From Salticus scenicus (Eukaryota; Arthropoda; Arachnida; Araneae; Salticidae), in the NCBI GenBank assembly GCA_963930645.1, contig OZ005648.1, positions 155,147,035 to 155,211,034 of the forward strand: 64,000 nucleotides of DNA. Reading direction: 5' to 3'. Position numbers and translations under genes: made by a program. Under the pieces are notes generated by a model, which was not told where the DNA came from, made no database searches, and worked only from the letters and a program-made list of their open reading frames with translations. Each line of letters opens with the position of its first letter. The stretch's first letter is position 1. Below are positions 1 through 9,290 of this stretch, piece after piece.

Positions 1-189
1 TAGTTTATATAAAGATTTAGTTTTTTAACTCAAAACACATTTAATAGGATAGATCTTTACTATGACCAATTTAGCGATTTTTTAAATTTAGAAATGAAGC
101 TCGTACGTTTTTCGCCAAGGAATTCATTTACGCAACCACAATAGCCATTTTAACTCTAGCCATGCCTTCCTATACAGATAAATTATAAA

Positions 190-456
190 GGAACAACTAT
201 AGTATTTCCCCTCAGCTAGATTTGGCGATTTTTCGTTGGCGACTATGGCTAAATCATAAATCTAAAAATCATATAGCATAAATGATAAAATCGTAAGCTA
301 AATTATAAATCATAAATCATAAAATCATAAATCCAAAATAAATAGCATGCAGGCTGCCATATTATATCGCAAACAATCCAGAACGACATCATCGTTCAAA
401 TCGGCGCCAAAGAAAAATCACCAAATTCAGCTGAGGGGAAATGCTATAGTTGTACC
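190..456. mobile_element. MITE family A, copy 1
   Basis: Palindromic short element. The left end (GGAACAACTATAGTATTTCC) is mirrored at the right end by the inverted ATAGTTGTACC, and TTTGGCGATTTTT is mirrored by AAAAATCACCAAA. The interior is a run of AATCATAAAT-type units. A second copy in opposite orientation lies at 1363-1598. No coding capacity. The superfamily is not decided. Confidence 0.7.
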
Positions 457-1017
457 ATAAAACGGAATTGCAGAAAACAGAATTTAATACAACAGGACAT
501 TTATTTTTTTTTTCTGTATAAAGGAATGTAGTAACTGCATTGCTAAAATATTGTAGTTACAGCTAATACAGGACCTCATTGGCTGATTTTAAATTTTTCA
601 TTTATTTTGACGATGACTTAAATTATCTATAGCAATTATGCATGTCAAGATTTTCGCGAGAAACGTCTAAGCTACTTCGGTGCCAAATTAAAAATTTCGC
701 CAAGAGGTTAAACTGTACCATTGTTTTAGAACGACTTTTTTCAATTTTATTTTAAATATTTTTCAACTTAATTCACGAGGGAAAAAAAGAAGAAAATTTT
801 TTATTTGGTCTAAATATACAAAATATCTCCAGGTAAAATATCCGTTTTTCGTTCTATTCATTATTAGAAAGAAAATGGCTGAAGTAGTTTTTCCTGTACC
901 ATTGATGTCTTTATAAATTAAATTAAATTATCCAATATCATTAAATTTCCTTCTCCACGCTCATTTTTTATTTTCTAAATTTAATATTACATAATATCGT
1001 AAAAAACATCAAGGTGT

Positions 1018-1215
1018 AATCAGTACATATCCAGAAGATGTAGCCAACAAATATTCAGACCAAAATCAACACAAGTTCAGGAGATATCCCCAACAACTAT
1101 TAAGATGTCATGATCAATATATATCCAGTAGATATCGCCAACAATAATAATTATTCAGCAGATATCGCCAACAACACTTATTCAGAAAATATTGTCAACA
1201 AATATTCAAAAGCCA
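1018..1215 (+). repeat. Degenerate minisatellite, units of about 33-40 bp
   Basis: The words CAGNAGATATCGCCAACAA or close variants recur about four times (CCAGAAGATGTAGCCAAC, CAGGAGATATCCCCAAC, CCAGTAGATATCGCCAAC, CAGCAGATATCGCCAAC). A 60-codon open frame that runs through part of it (1110-1292) is a by-product of the repeat. Confidence 0.55.
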
Positions 1216-1362
1216 TCCAATTTATGAATGGTGATGGTCTATCTCGAATACTTCAAACCGGCAATTCGTTTTTACAATACAATCAAGGATGAATTTTTCC
1301 CTTATCAGTAGATTTCGCAAAATGTGATTTTTTTTTTTTTTTCCCCGATTTAACTTAGTATT

Positions 1363-1598
1363 GATATAACTTTAGTATATCCCTACAGCTGAATTTGGCG
1401 ATTTTTCTTTGGCATCGTTTTGAACGGTAACGATGTCGTTCTGGACTGTTTGCGATATAATATGGCAGCTTATATGTTGTTTATTTTGGATTTATGATTT
1501 TATGTTTTATAATTTATGATTTAGATTATGATTGTATCATTTATGATTTAGCCATAATCGCCAAATATCGTTGTGGGGATATACTAAAGTTGTTCCTT
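1363..1598. mobile_element. MITE family A, copy 2 (inverted relative to copy 1)
   Basis: Reverse complement of the element at 190-456 along nearly its full length, including the GCTGCCATATTATATCGCAA block and the AATCATAAAT-rich middle. The ends are ACTTTAGTATATCCC and the inverted partner GGGATATACTAAAGT. The two copies bracket 0.9 kb of unrelated AT-rich sequence. Confidence 0.68.
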
Positions 1599-2065
1599 AG
1601 TATTTAATACAGTTTAAGAAATTAAATGGTAAAATCAGATATTGACAAGCATCTTGGCAAATTCATGGTGTAATACAATAAGTGGCGACAATGCAAAATC
1701 GCTATCTAAAAGAAATTGTCCTGTCGCACTACTACTACTAATGAAATTTTTAAAATAATTGCAATAATCGCATAAGATATTTATCTTCAACCTGACTAAA
1801 TCATATTCTAGCTAAAATGCACTTTAAAAAGTCGCATCTTTAGTGTTGGAAGCACCATTTTAAACCTTGCTGTACGCTGGAAATAAATGCAGAGTATTAC
1901 ATATTGTCCTAAATTAACTAAAAAAAATTCAATAGTAAAAAAAATATAGGCATTAGAAAAAATAAGTTCATAATTTCTTTAATCAAGCAATAACACCCAA
2001 AAAATTTATCGTCAAACAGTGACAAAAATTTAACAAGTCGATCATATACTAAAGTTGTAACGCTA
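1599..2065. other. Non-coding AT-rich stretch
   Basis: No gene or exon seen. An ATACTAAAGTTGT block near 2045 matches the end of MITE family A and may be a fragment. A short open frame on the minus strand running into 2223 is made largely by the inverted repeat that follows. Confidence 0.4.
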
Positions 2066-3620
2066 AGGGCGTGTTCAGTAGAGCGCCCGATCCACGACCG
2101 GTCGAAAGATTCCGAGCCAAAGCGTTCAGTGGTGTCGACCGATCCAGAGTTACATCGTTCAGTGGAATGGACCGATCTCGACCGGTCGTGGATCAGAAAG
2201 CCCAAAAAAATTTCTTGATCCATTGGGTCACGTGATGGATCAAATGCGCAATAGGTTGAAAATCAGGCTCTGATTGACATTACGCAGTGAAAACCTGAAC
2301 AATGAACATCTGTTTTTGACAATGATTGTTTATTTGTTTGATTAGCTGAGGATTAATACAGATGTACCTATTTATATGCATTGTTTGTGCTGTAGAAAAT
2401 AAGGTAAGTAATTCCATAAAATGCTAAACTATATTATGTTTATTTATTTATTGTGTAAAAAAGATTTTTTACGTAATAACGATTTTCGATACGTAATTTT
2501 TTTTATTGATGAACGTAACATTCAAACATAAAATTAAAACAAAAATTTACACAATTTTAATTGAAACAAAAAAATATATATTTTTTTAATTCGGACGCTA
2601 TCATATTTTGTTAATTTAATATATAAAAATAAGCTGGGAAAAATTATATTTCTTTTTTTTTTCAGACAAAGCTTTTCATTCATGCGATTGTTTTTTGTTT
2701 ATAAATAGAAAAGTTTGTAAACGATTGTATTTTTTACCTTTAAAACAATAAGTTAACTATAAGTAAATAAATTAAAATCCTTCCACATATTTTTAATTTA
2801 GGTAAAAATAAGTTTAAGATGTCAATTATTAAATTTAATAAACAAAACAGACTGTAAAAAAAGTAGCTATAAAATTATGCAGTGTTGTTTACATTACTAG
2901 TTTATTTTAATATCCAGTCGGTAATAAGAGAAAAAGCTCTTTATATTGATTCATAAATCGAAGAAGAAAATAAGATTATTTTTTATATAAATCCATTATA
3001 TTAACTGAACAGCATATTTCATATTTTATATAATTTATTTATTTATTTTTTTCAAAAACGTTTTTGTTGTACATTTCTGTTCATAATAAAATTCGAAGAG
3101 AAAGAAAGGTGTTTTAAGTGCTCATTTAAGATAAATCTACTCTGCTCCTTTAAAAATAAATGTAACGTAACATTCTTAACATTTTCATGATTAAAATTTA
3201 TACGTGAATTTAGAAAAATCATAACCAAAGTAATGTATATTAGTAATTTGTCAGTACAATCAATTAATAGCTTCTTATTTTTTGTTAGCAGAGTACCGAA
3301 TTCTACATTAATAAGAAAGAAGTAAAACTGTTATTACATAAAAGATCTTTCTTTCTTTTCTTTTCTTTTCTTTTTTTTTTTAAGAAAAAACGTAATATAG
3401 TTTAGCATTTTATGGAATTACGTATTAAAAGTCCAGACAAAATAAACAACAGAAATACAATAATACAGGTCAAATTAGATAGATGGCGCTGCTCCTATCA
3501 CGTCAAAATTGTTCCAAAGCGTTCAGTAGATTCCTGGCCCGATCCAAGACCGGTCCAGGATCAGTGACGTCATCGCCCGGTCGAATTGATCCATCTCGGG
3601 CGCTCTACTGAGCACGCTCT
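2066..3620. mobile_element. Terminal-inverted-repeat element, non-autonomous, 1.55 kb
   Basis: The left end AGGGCGTGTTCAGTAGAGCG and the right end, read inverted, AGAGCGTGCTCAGTAGAGCG are terminal inverted repeats that continue into CCCGA. Inside the left end the words GTTCAGT and GACCGATC recur three times (2073-2200), and related words occur inside the right end (3510-3595); these may be transposase-binding sites. There is no transposase open frame. GC content is high in both ends and very low in the middle. TIRs starting GGGCGTGTTC recall PIF/Harbinger, but the target duplication is unclear, so the superfamily is left open. Confidence 0.62.
2405..3424. repeat. Inner inverted repeat nested in the 1.55-kb element
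   Basis: About 32 bp starting TAAGTAATTCCATAAAATGC at 2405 recurs inverted at 3393-3424 with one mismatch. This bounds a 1.02-kb AT-rich core with no open frame. It is either a separate element inserted in the outer one or a second layer of the same element. Confidence 0.6.
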
Positions 3621-3879
3621 ACATGATTTAGATGTCAAGAATTTCTCTCTGTTCTAAATAATTAGTGCTATGGTTGTTATGTTCTCTCTCAAAATAATGG
3701 CAAATTGTTATTAAATTGTCGAACGTTATAACAGATTTTTGACATATTATAAACGATATAGATATAATATTAAATATTGTGTATTTCAATGCGATACCAA
3801 ATATGGTGGATTTCTATAATATTGTTCAACTCTCTTGTGTTATGTATTATTAATATTCCAATTCAATGAAAGGCAAAGT

Positions 3880-3970
3880 TGCGAATAGTCGGGTAGAATC
3901 CCGCAGGGATTAATGAGCGAAGCGAGTCGGGGGTTGGCGAGCGGAGCGAGCAGGGGGCAGAGCCCCCTAG
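3880..3970 (+). mobile_element. Helitron-like 3' end with GC hairpin
   Basis: A GC-rich island in AT-rich DNA ends in the hairpin GGGGGC-AGA-GCCCCC (3953-3967) that runs into CTAG, followed by T. Helitrons end in a 3' hairpin plus CTRR and insert between A and T, which this fits. The hairpin usually stands about 10 bases from CTRR, so the direct fusion here is odd. The 5' end was not located. Confidence 0.4.
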
Positions 3971-4741
3971 TTATTTATAAAAAAGAAAACCATGTTTAAA
4001 GCTACAAATATAGTTTCTAATTTATAACAATTATGATTAAAAGTAGAAAAATCATGGAACCATAAGTATTTTTCACAATTAGAACAAGAAATATAAAAAG
4101 ATTGATCACAATTATTTGAATTTCAATTTTGTTCACCGTCAATTATTGTTAATCACGAACATTTTGTCAAATATTTGGCTTTTCGTCGAGATTACTTGAT
4201 TTGTAAAATTCATATTTGCCCAGATTTTGAATTTTTTTAAATGTAAATTAATTATAAATTAGTAAAATCATTTTGAGAAAATTTGTCATTGTCTTCAATA
4301 TTATTGTCAATTCTTCCGACACCACGAAACTTGACACTTGTTTAATGAAACATTTGAAATAAAAGTTAAATGCGATGTCGAATAGTTAAGCAACAGCTGT
4401 TCATCATTCAGGATTTTTCATGTAAAAAATAGCATTAATAAATAATACAATTGAGAGCAGACGATTAACTCTTGCTATTAATGTCGTCGTTTAAAAATAG
4501 TAATTAATAATTTATGTAAAACAATCATTAACAAAATTTTATCTGAAAATAGTCATTAACAAAATCTTACCTAAATATAATATAAAAGCATTTCCGTTAA
4601 ATTATTAATTTCTTTAAATTTAATAAATAAATAAATAAATTGGTTTAAAAAAAAAAATATATATTAAACTGTCCGCGCTGGAAAAAAAAAAAACTTGTTT
4701 TAATATAATTAATATATTTTCTCTTACAATAATGATTTAAT
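3971..4741. other. AT-rich stretch, nothing recognised
   Basis: No exon, transposon end or inverted repeat that I could support. It contains a short AAAT microsatellite near 4620 and A-runs near 4650 and 4682. Confidence 0.4.
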
Positions 4742-4876
4742 TTAATTAAAAATGTCAAAAATAAATATTTCAGTTGAAATAAAAAAATAAAATACAAAAC
4801 GCCCTTGTGGGGACTCGATCCCACTACCTACGTATCCGAAGTCAAGCATGCTAGCACTGCACCATCTGCTCCCACT
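4742..4876 (-). repeat. SINE with tRNA-Arg(TCG)-like head
   Basis: On the minus strand the segment from 4876 downward reads like a degenerate tRNA. It has a D-arm region (GCAGATGGTGCAGTGC), an anticodon-arm block GACTTCGGAT as in tRNA-Arg(TCG), and the B box GGATCGAGTCC (4810-4820), then CACAAGGGCG and an AT-rich tail. The arms do not close properly, so it is a SINE or pseudogene rather than a working tRNA. RNA polymerase III promoter boxes are recognisable. Confidence 0.6.
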
Positions 4877-5011
4877 ACGCTGCTTGTTTTGTTGACTTTT
4901 ATAGAAATAACTAAAACTAATAGAGGGCATATCTCACCCTCATGGGAGTTGTTGCAGCATATTTGTGCGGTACCGAATGTTTTCGACCATGCTCTTTAAT
5001 TTAAGCGTGGT

Positions 5012-5284
5012 TTGGTTTCAATAGCAATTTTACTAATTCATACTTCCCTTGTTAGACTAATAGATGGAATAGAAGAAAAAGTTATAGAGATTGAAGAAAA
5101 ATTTGACGAGAAAGTTTTGAAAATAGAAAAGAATTTTGAAAAGAAAGCTATGAAGATAGAAGAAAATGTTTTGAAGAATGAAGAGATTGTTACGAAAATA
5201 GAACGGAGTTTCGAGGAGAAAGTTAAAGAAAATTTTGATCAGGAACTGAAAGGAAGGTTTTCAGAGATAGAAGGGAATAATTAA
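5012..5284 (+). pseudogene. Coiled-coil fragment, possibly retrotransposon gag
   Basis: An open frame of 90 codons encoding a highly charged coiled coil. The words IEEKV, IEEKF, IEKNFEKK, IEENV and IERSFEEKV repeat at about 11-14 residue spacing. Gag proteins of some arthropod gypsy-type elements begin with comparable Glu/Lys coiled coils, which is the only reason for the suggestion. There is no zinc knuckle or protease nearby. A 19-bp direct repeat GGGAATAATTAATACATTA occurs at the stop codon (about 5273) and again at about 5331. The GTG/ATG start is uncertain. It could also be a chance low-complexity frame. Confidence 0.33.
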
Positions 5285-5408
5285 TACATTAATTAAAGGC
5301 CCACAATTAATATTAAAGGCCCGTTTCTGTGGGAATAATTAATACATTACGTCTATGGGGAAATTGCAGGTAAGTAGAGTTTAACGTCTATAAACTGCAC
5401 TAAACCAA

Positions 5409-6080
5409 ATGAAACGAATATATATTTTTTGTAATAGATATAGTCAACTGGGAAATTTTTTTTGTGCATGTAGGAGCCTCGCCTCCCCCCTGGGGGGGGG
5501 AGTCCCCCATCGAGGGGAGTACATTTTCATGATAGGTAACTTTCAAAAGAGCTCGCCAATACCTTTAAAACGAATGGTTGAACCATCGATCTGCGAAAAT
5601 TTAAAACAAAGTTATCGATTTTTTTTTTTTTTTTTACTTTTAACGAAAAAAAACTTATTTTTTATTTTTTTTTTAAGATTTCGAATAAAATGGACTTTTT
5701 TTTGGATATTTAGTGTTATACTACTTCTCTAATATGGAAATCGTCTGCATTATCATAAAAGATAACTTTTTTAAATAATAATTTTAATAAATAATTTTTT
5801 AAAAACAGAATTATTTTTTAATAATCGAATTAAATTTTATATAAATCTAGGTGCATTAATGAAACGGGGGGGGGGAGGGGGTTGAGGAGGGCGGTAGCCC
5901 CCTCACACAGAATTAATTATAAAAAAAACTCTTCCAAAGCCTAATTTGAATTGCTTAACATAGGTTTACATAACATCGTTATCTTACCTCTTAATCTGCA
6001 ACCTGTATTTGTAGTACTAAATTTCAGGGTAAGAGAAAGTCGTGTGTGACACACCAGATTATTTTTCATGGGATAATAAA
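5409..6080 (+). repeat. Interspersed repeat with C/G hairpin body and CACACCAGATT tail
   Basis: Contains AGGAGCCTCGCC, a CCCCCC/GGGGGG hairpin and the block CCTTTAAAACGAATGGTTGA that recur at 23140-23340 (inverted), 56600-56800 and 57060-57260. It ends with AGAAAGTCGTGTG and ACACCAGATTAT (6030-6066), a tail shared with repeats at 27905, 47770 and 63045. A second GC hairpin lies at 5865-5905. Open frames here are by-products. Confidence 0.6.
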
Positions 6081-6179
6081 ATCGTTTGAATAAAATAATT
6101 TGATACCACGGTTTAACTAAATAGTGTTAATTTATGCATCTAGCATGAGATAGGTAAGGGGTGATTATTAGATGTTGAT

Positions 6180-7232
6180 TACTATTTCGTCATGAAGGTG
6201 AGGAATGGGATTATACTTGCTAGGTTTGGATTCGCTTGCGTATTGGAAACAAATGTTTCGGGAGTTTGATTCTGTCTACATGATATCTCAAGAACAAATA
6301 GTCGCACAGAAGTCAGATCAGTTTTAAAATATTACTTTCGACACTGGCAAGAACCCAATTCATTTGAAACATTCGAATTAAAAAACTTCGTAAGTTAATA
6401 TAAATTTACGATTTTCTTAACATGGGAGAATAGGACAAAATTTCACTTAAACGTGCATTAAATGGAAGCTTTTTACTGTAAAAATGTCCCACCAGTTTTA
6501 AAATATCAGTTTTGAATTCGGAATGAACATTATTAACTAAAATCATGCTATTTTGAAAGTTTCGCAAGTTATTTGGATTACGAATTTCTTAACATGGCAG
6601 ATTAGGGTAAAATTTCCCATAAACGTCAATTTTGAGGGATATTTTCATCGTAAAGATGTTAGACCACTTTTGAAATATTATTTAAGACACTAGCATGAAT
6701 ACTATTGACTATGAATTTTCCAATATAAAAATTTCGTAAGTTATTGGAAATTTAGGATTTACTTAACATGTCAGAATAAGGCAAAATTGAGCATAAACTT
6801 CCATTTTTGAGGATCGTAAATACATTAGACAACTTCAAAATTACATTTATGATATTTGTTTGAACATGATTGAATACAAATATTCTAATAGGAAAATTTC
6901 GTAAATTATTCGTAATTTACGATTTTATCAACATAGCGAAATTGTAAATTTTTCATATAAATATGAATTTTGAGGATTATTGCATTGGAACTAGTAGCAT
7001 GAAAACTAAACAACGGAATTGACCCTGGTAAAATAAATTAATAGATTAGTATAACATAAATATATCGAAGTGAACGGTGGATAGACTATTAGGAGGGGAT
7101 TTCATTCTGTCACCCCGTCAGGCTTTGATCAAATTCATTTCTCTTAACATGATTATAATATGTCTCGCACTAGACATTTATAAGAATATAAATATGAAGG
7201 GGAACTGAGCAGAGTCCACCTATGCCAACTAG
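6180..7232 (+). repeat. Interspersed repeat with internal units of about 175 bp
   Basis: Four to five diverged tandem units carry AATTTCGTAAGTTATT, CTTAACATGGCAGAATAGG and CATCGTAAAGATGTTAGAC. The tail is GGGGAACTGAGCAGAGTCCA then CCTATGCCAACTAG. The family recurs in reverse orientation at 41398-42735 and, tail only, at 40537-40700. No coding capacity. Confidence 0.7.
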
Positions 7233-7235
7233 TTT

Positions 7236-8290
7236 AAAGTGTGATTGTGTCTAAATGCCTTAATCGACTGAGCTGAAAATTTATACACATATTATGAGTC
7301 ACCGTCGCGCGTCGCACGAACTGTATAAATTTTGGTGAATCTAGCGTTTACAATTTTTTTTACAACACAAAGAGGACACAAAGAAAAATTCTTTATCACT
7401 GTGCGGTTTATATGGGCCCAAATTTTTTTAACTGAGATAGCAACTAAATGCCCATTCAACTGAGCTGAAAATTTATACACATGCTATAGGCCACCGTAGC
7501 ATGACGATATATAATATGATATATATATACAAGTGTGATAGCCGTTGAACGACGTTCATACATTTTGGTGAATCTAGCGCGTATAGTTCTTTTACAGCGA
7601 CACGACGAAAAATTCTTTATCATTATGCCCTTATAAGCTCAAATTATTTCAAGTGTGATAGCGTCTAAAAGCCATATTTCATTGAGCTGAAAATTTATGT
7701 ACAGGTTATAGATCACCGTCACACTAACAATATGAATTTTAAACTTCATTGCACTTTTTTTTTTTTTTTTTTTTTTTTTGTAGAAACACGAAGCCTATTC
7801 CTTATCACTACGCTCTATGGGCCCAAATTTTTGAAAGCAAGATTGCGTTTAAATGCCTTATTTAAATGAGCTGAAAGTTGGTACATCATATGTTATAGGT
7901 CACTGTAGCACGAACCCTATTGATTTTGGTGAATCTAGTTCTTACGTTTTTTTTTTTTTTTTTTTTTTTTTACAGGTGCACAAAAGAAAATTTTTATCAT
8001 CATGGCTCATGGTTTTTTTTTTTTTTTTTTTTACAGACACAACAAAAAACTTTTTATCATTATGCTTTATGGGCTCAAATTCGTTAAAATGCGATAGCGT
8101 CTAAATGCATCATTCGATTGAGCTGAAAATTATGTAATTTTTATAAGTCACCGTCGTACGAACTGTATAGATTTTAGGGAGTCTAGCATTTTTAATTTTT
8201 TACAGGGACACAAAGAAAATTTCTTTATCATTATGATCTATAGACTCAAATTATTTGAAGGGCAATAGCGTTAATTTAAACAACTACTAT
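7236..8290 (+). repeat. Tandem array, about five units of 190-220 bp
   Basis: Each unit carries GATTGTGTCTAAATGCC, GAGCTGAAAATTTATACACA, CACCGTCGCACGAA, TTTTGGTGAATCTAGCG and TTCTTTATCA near fixed spacing. Units start near 7236, 7430, 7640, 7830 and 8090. Poly-T runs expand three of the units. Single degenerate units occur at 18608-18840 and, inverted, near 53985-54080. Confidence 0.7.
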
Positions 8291-8334
8291 ATAGAGAAAA
8301 ATACTCAGATATCCTATTATAATTTTCTCTTTTT

Positions 8335-8366
<32 letters not shown>

Positions 8367-8578
8367 TTAAAGATTTTTCTTACTTTAAATTATTTATGCA
8401 ACCGTTAACTACTTAATATTCGGAAAGTCGAGTGGGGTCACTCCAGATTTTTTCCCTCTATCGGTAGGTATATGTCGAGATAGATGGTTAAGAAAATATA
8501 TCAACTGCGAAATACAATTTATACAAAATTATATATCCTGATTTAAATTTTGAAATCGTTTTATGTTATATCTTTTAG
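8291..8578. other. Intron sequence before kinase exon A
   Basis: Poly-T tracts at 8330-8370, then ordinary AT-rich intron. The acceptor cttttag lies at 8572-8578. Confidence 0.5.
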
Positions 8579-8707
8579 ATAGCATTGAAAATCATAAATA
8601 TTGATGACATCAAGGAGGATTACGTGCGCCAAAACCTTCACAGAGAAGCGAAAATTATGCGAGCCCTCCATCATCCGAATATTATTCAACTATATGAAGT
8701 AGTAGAG
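8579..8707 (+). CDS. Protein kinase exon A (beta3 Lys, alpha-C helix)
   Basis: Internal exon, 129 bp, phase 0 at both ends, between an acceptor (cttttag) and a donor (gtatga). It encodes 43 residues with the layout of a Ser/Thr kinase N-lobe. IALKII holds the ATP-anchoring Lys (residue 4 of the visible protein), HREAKIM holds the alpha-C Glu (residue 23), and HHPNIIQLYEVVE is the alpha-C/beta4 segment typical of SNF1/AMPK-related kinases. The glycine-rich loop should be in an earlier exon, which I cannot find in the 8.5 kb to the left, so the gene begins before the window. The reading frame continues without a break into 24337-24503. The match to HUNK/NIM1-type kinases is by motif and wording only; the kinase fold itself is certain. 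Confidence 0.88.
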
Positions 8708-8952
8708 GTATGATATTTTGTCGTCAACACACTTTTAATTACCGTTGCTTTGCTCACACAGTTGACAAAGTGTATTTCAAACAATATTTGTACATTGTAC
8801 AGCCATCAACAGGAAGGGAAAGGTATTTAATTTTACGTCTGTTGATAGTAAATAATAAAAGTTTCATTTGATAAAATGTTATTAAAACGATGACAATTTA
8901 TTTATACCGGGTGATCTACAAATCATACACACAAAATATATATATATATATA

Positions 8953-9165
8953 CAGTCGGTAACAAAAGTGTCCGAACACTAGCAAAAATTCCTATGTAAA
9001 AAAAGTACACTTCATACGGTTTTGTTAAATAAATCCTTGTTGCATCCTATTCTTAGTCAGTGTAAGAACATGATTCGATAAGGATTTATTTAACAAAACC
9101 GTATAAAGTGTACTTTTTTAACATAGGAATTTTTGCTAGTGTACGGACACTTTTGTTACCGACTA
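8953..9165. mobile_element. Palindromic Tc1/mariner MITE family B, copy 1
   Basis: A near-perfect inverted repeat of about 213 bp flanked by TA, beginning CAGTCGGTAACAAAAGTGTC. The two arms share GAACACTAGCAAAAATTCC, a poly-A/T step and TTTGTTAAATAAATCC. The short spacer is ATTCTTAGTCAGTG. Other copies: 32604-32817, 34412-34624, 36981-37201 and 55241-55453. TA duplication and TIR form point to Tc1/mariner. Confidence 0.82.
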
Positions 9166-9255
9166 TATATATATATAAATAAATTTTTTTTTTCAAAAGT
9201 ATTGACCGTAGCACCATGCGGTTTTCACTGAAATTATAGATTTTTTTATATACAA

Positions 9256-9290
<35 letters not shown>

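Noticed and set aside
1918..2223. 101-codon minus-strand frame
   Set aside because: Its charged part comes from the repeated GTTCAGT/GACCGATC boxes at the end of the 1.55-kb element.
4797..4876. Possible functional tRNA-Arg gene on the minus strand
   Set aside because: Acceptor and D arms do not pair and the text is followed by a SINE-like tail.
7236..8290. Regularly spaced repeats as a CRISPR-like array
   Set aside because: Whole units of 190-220 bp are repeated without unique spacers, and the DNA is eukaryotic.
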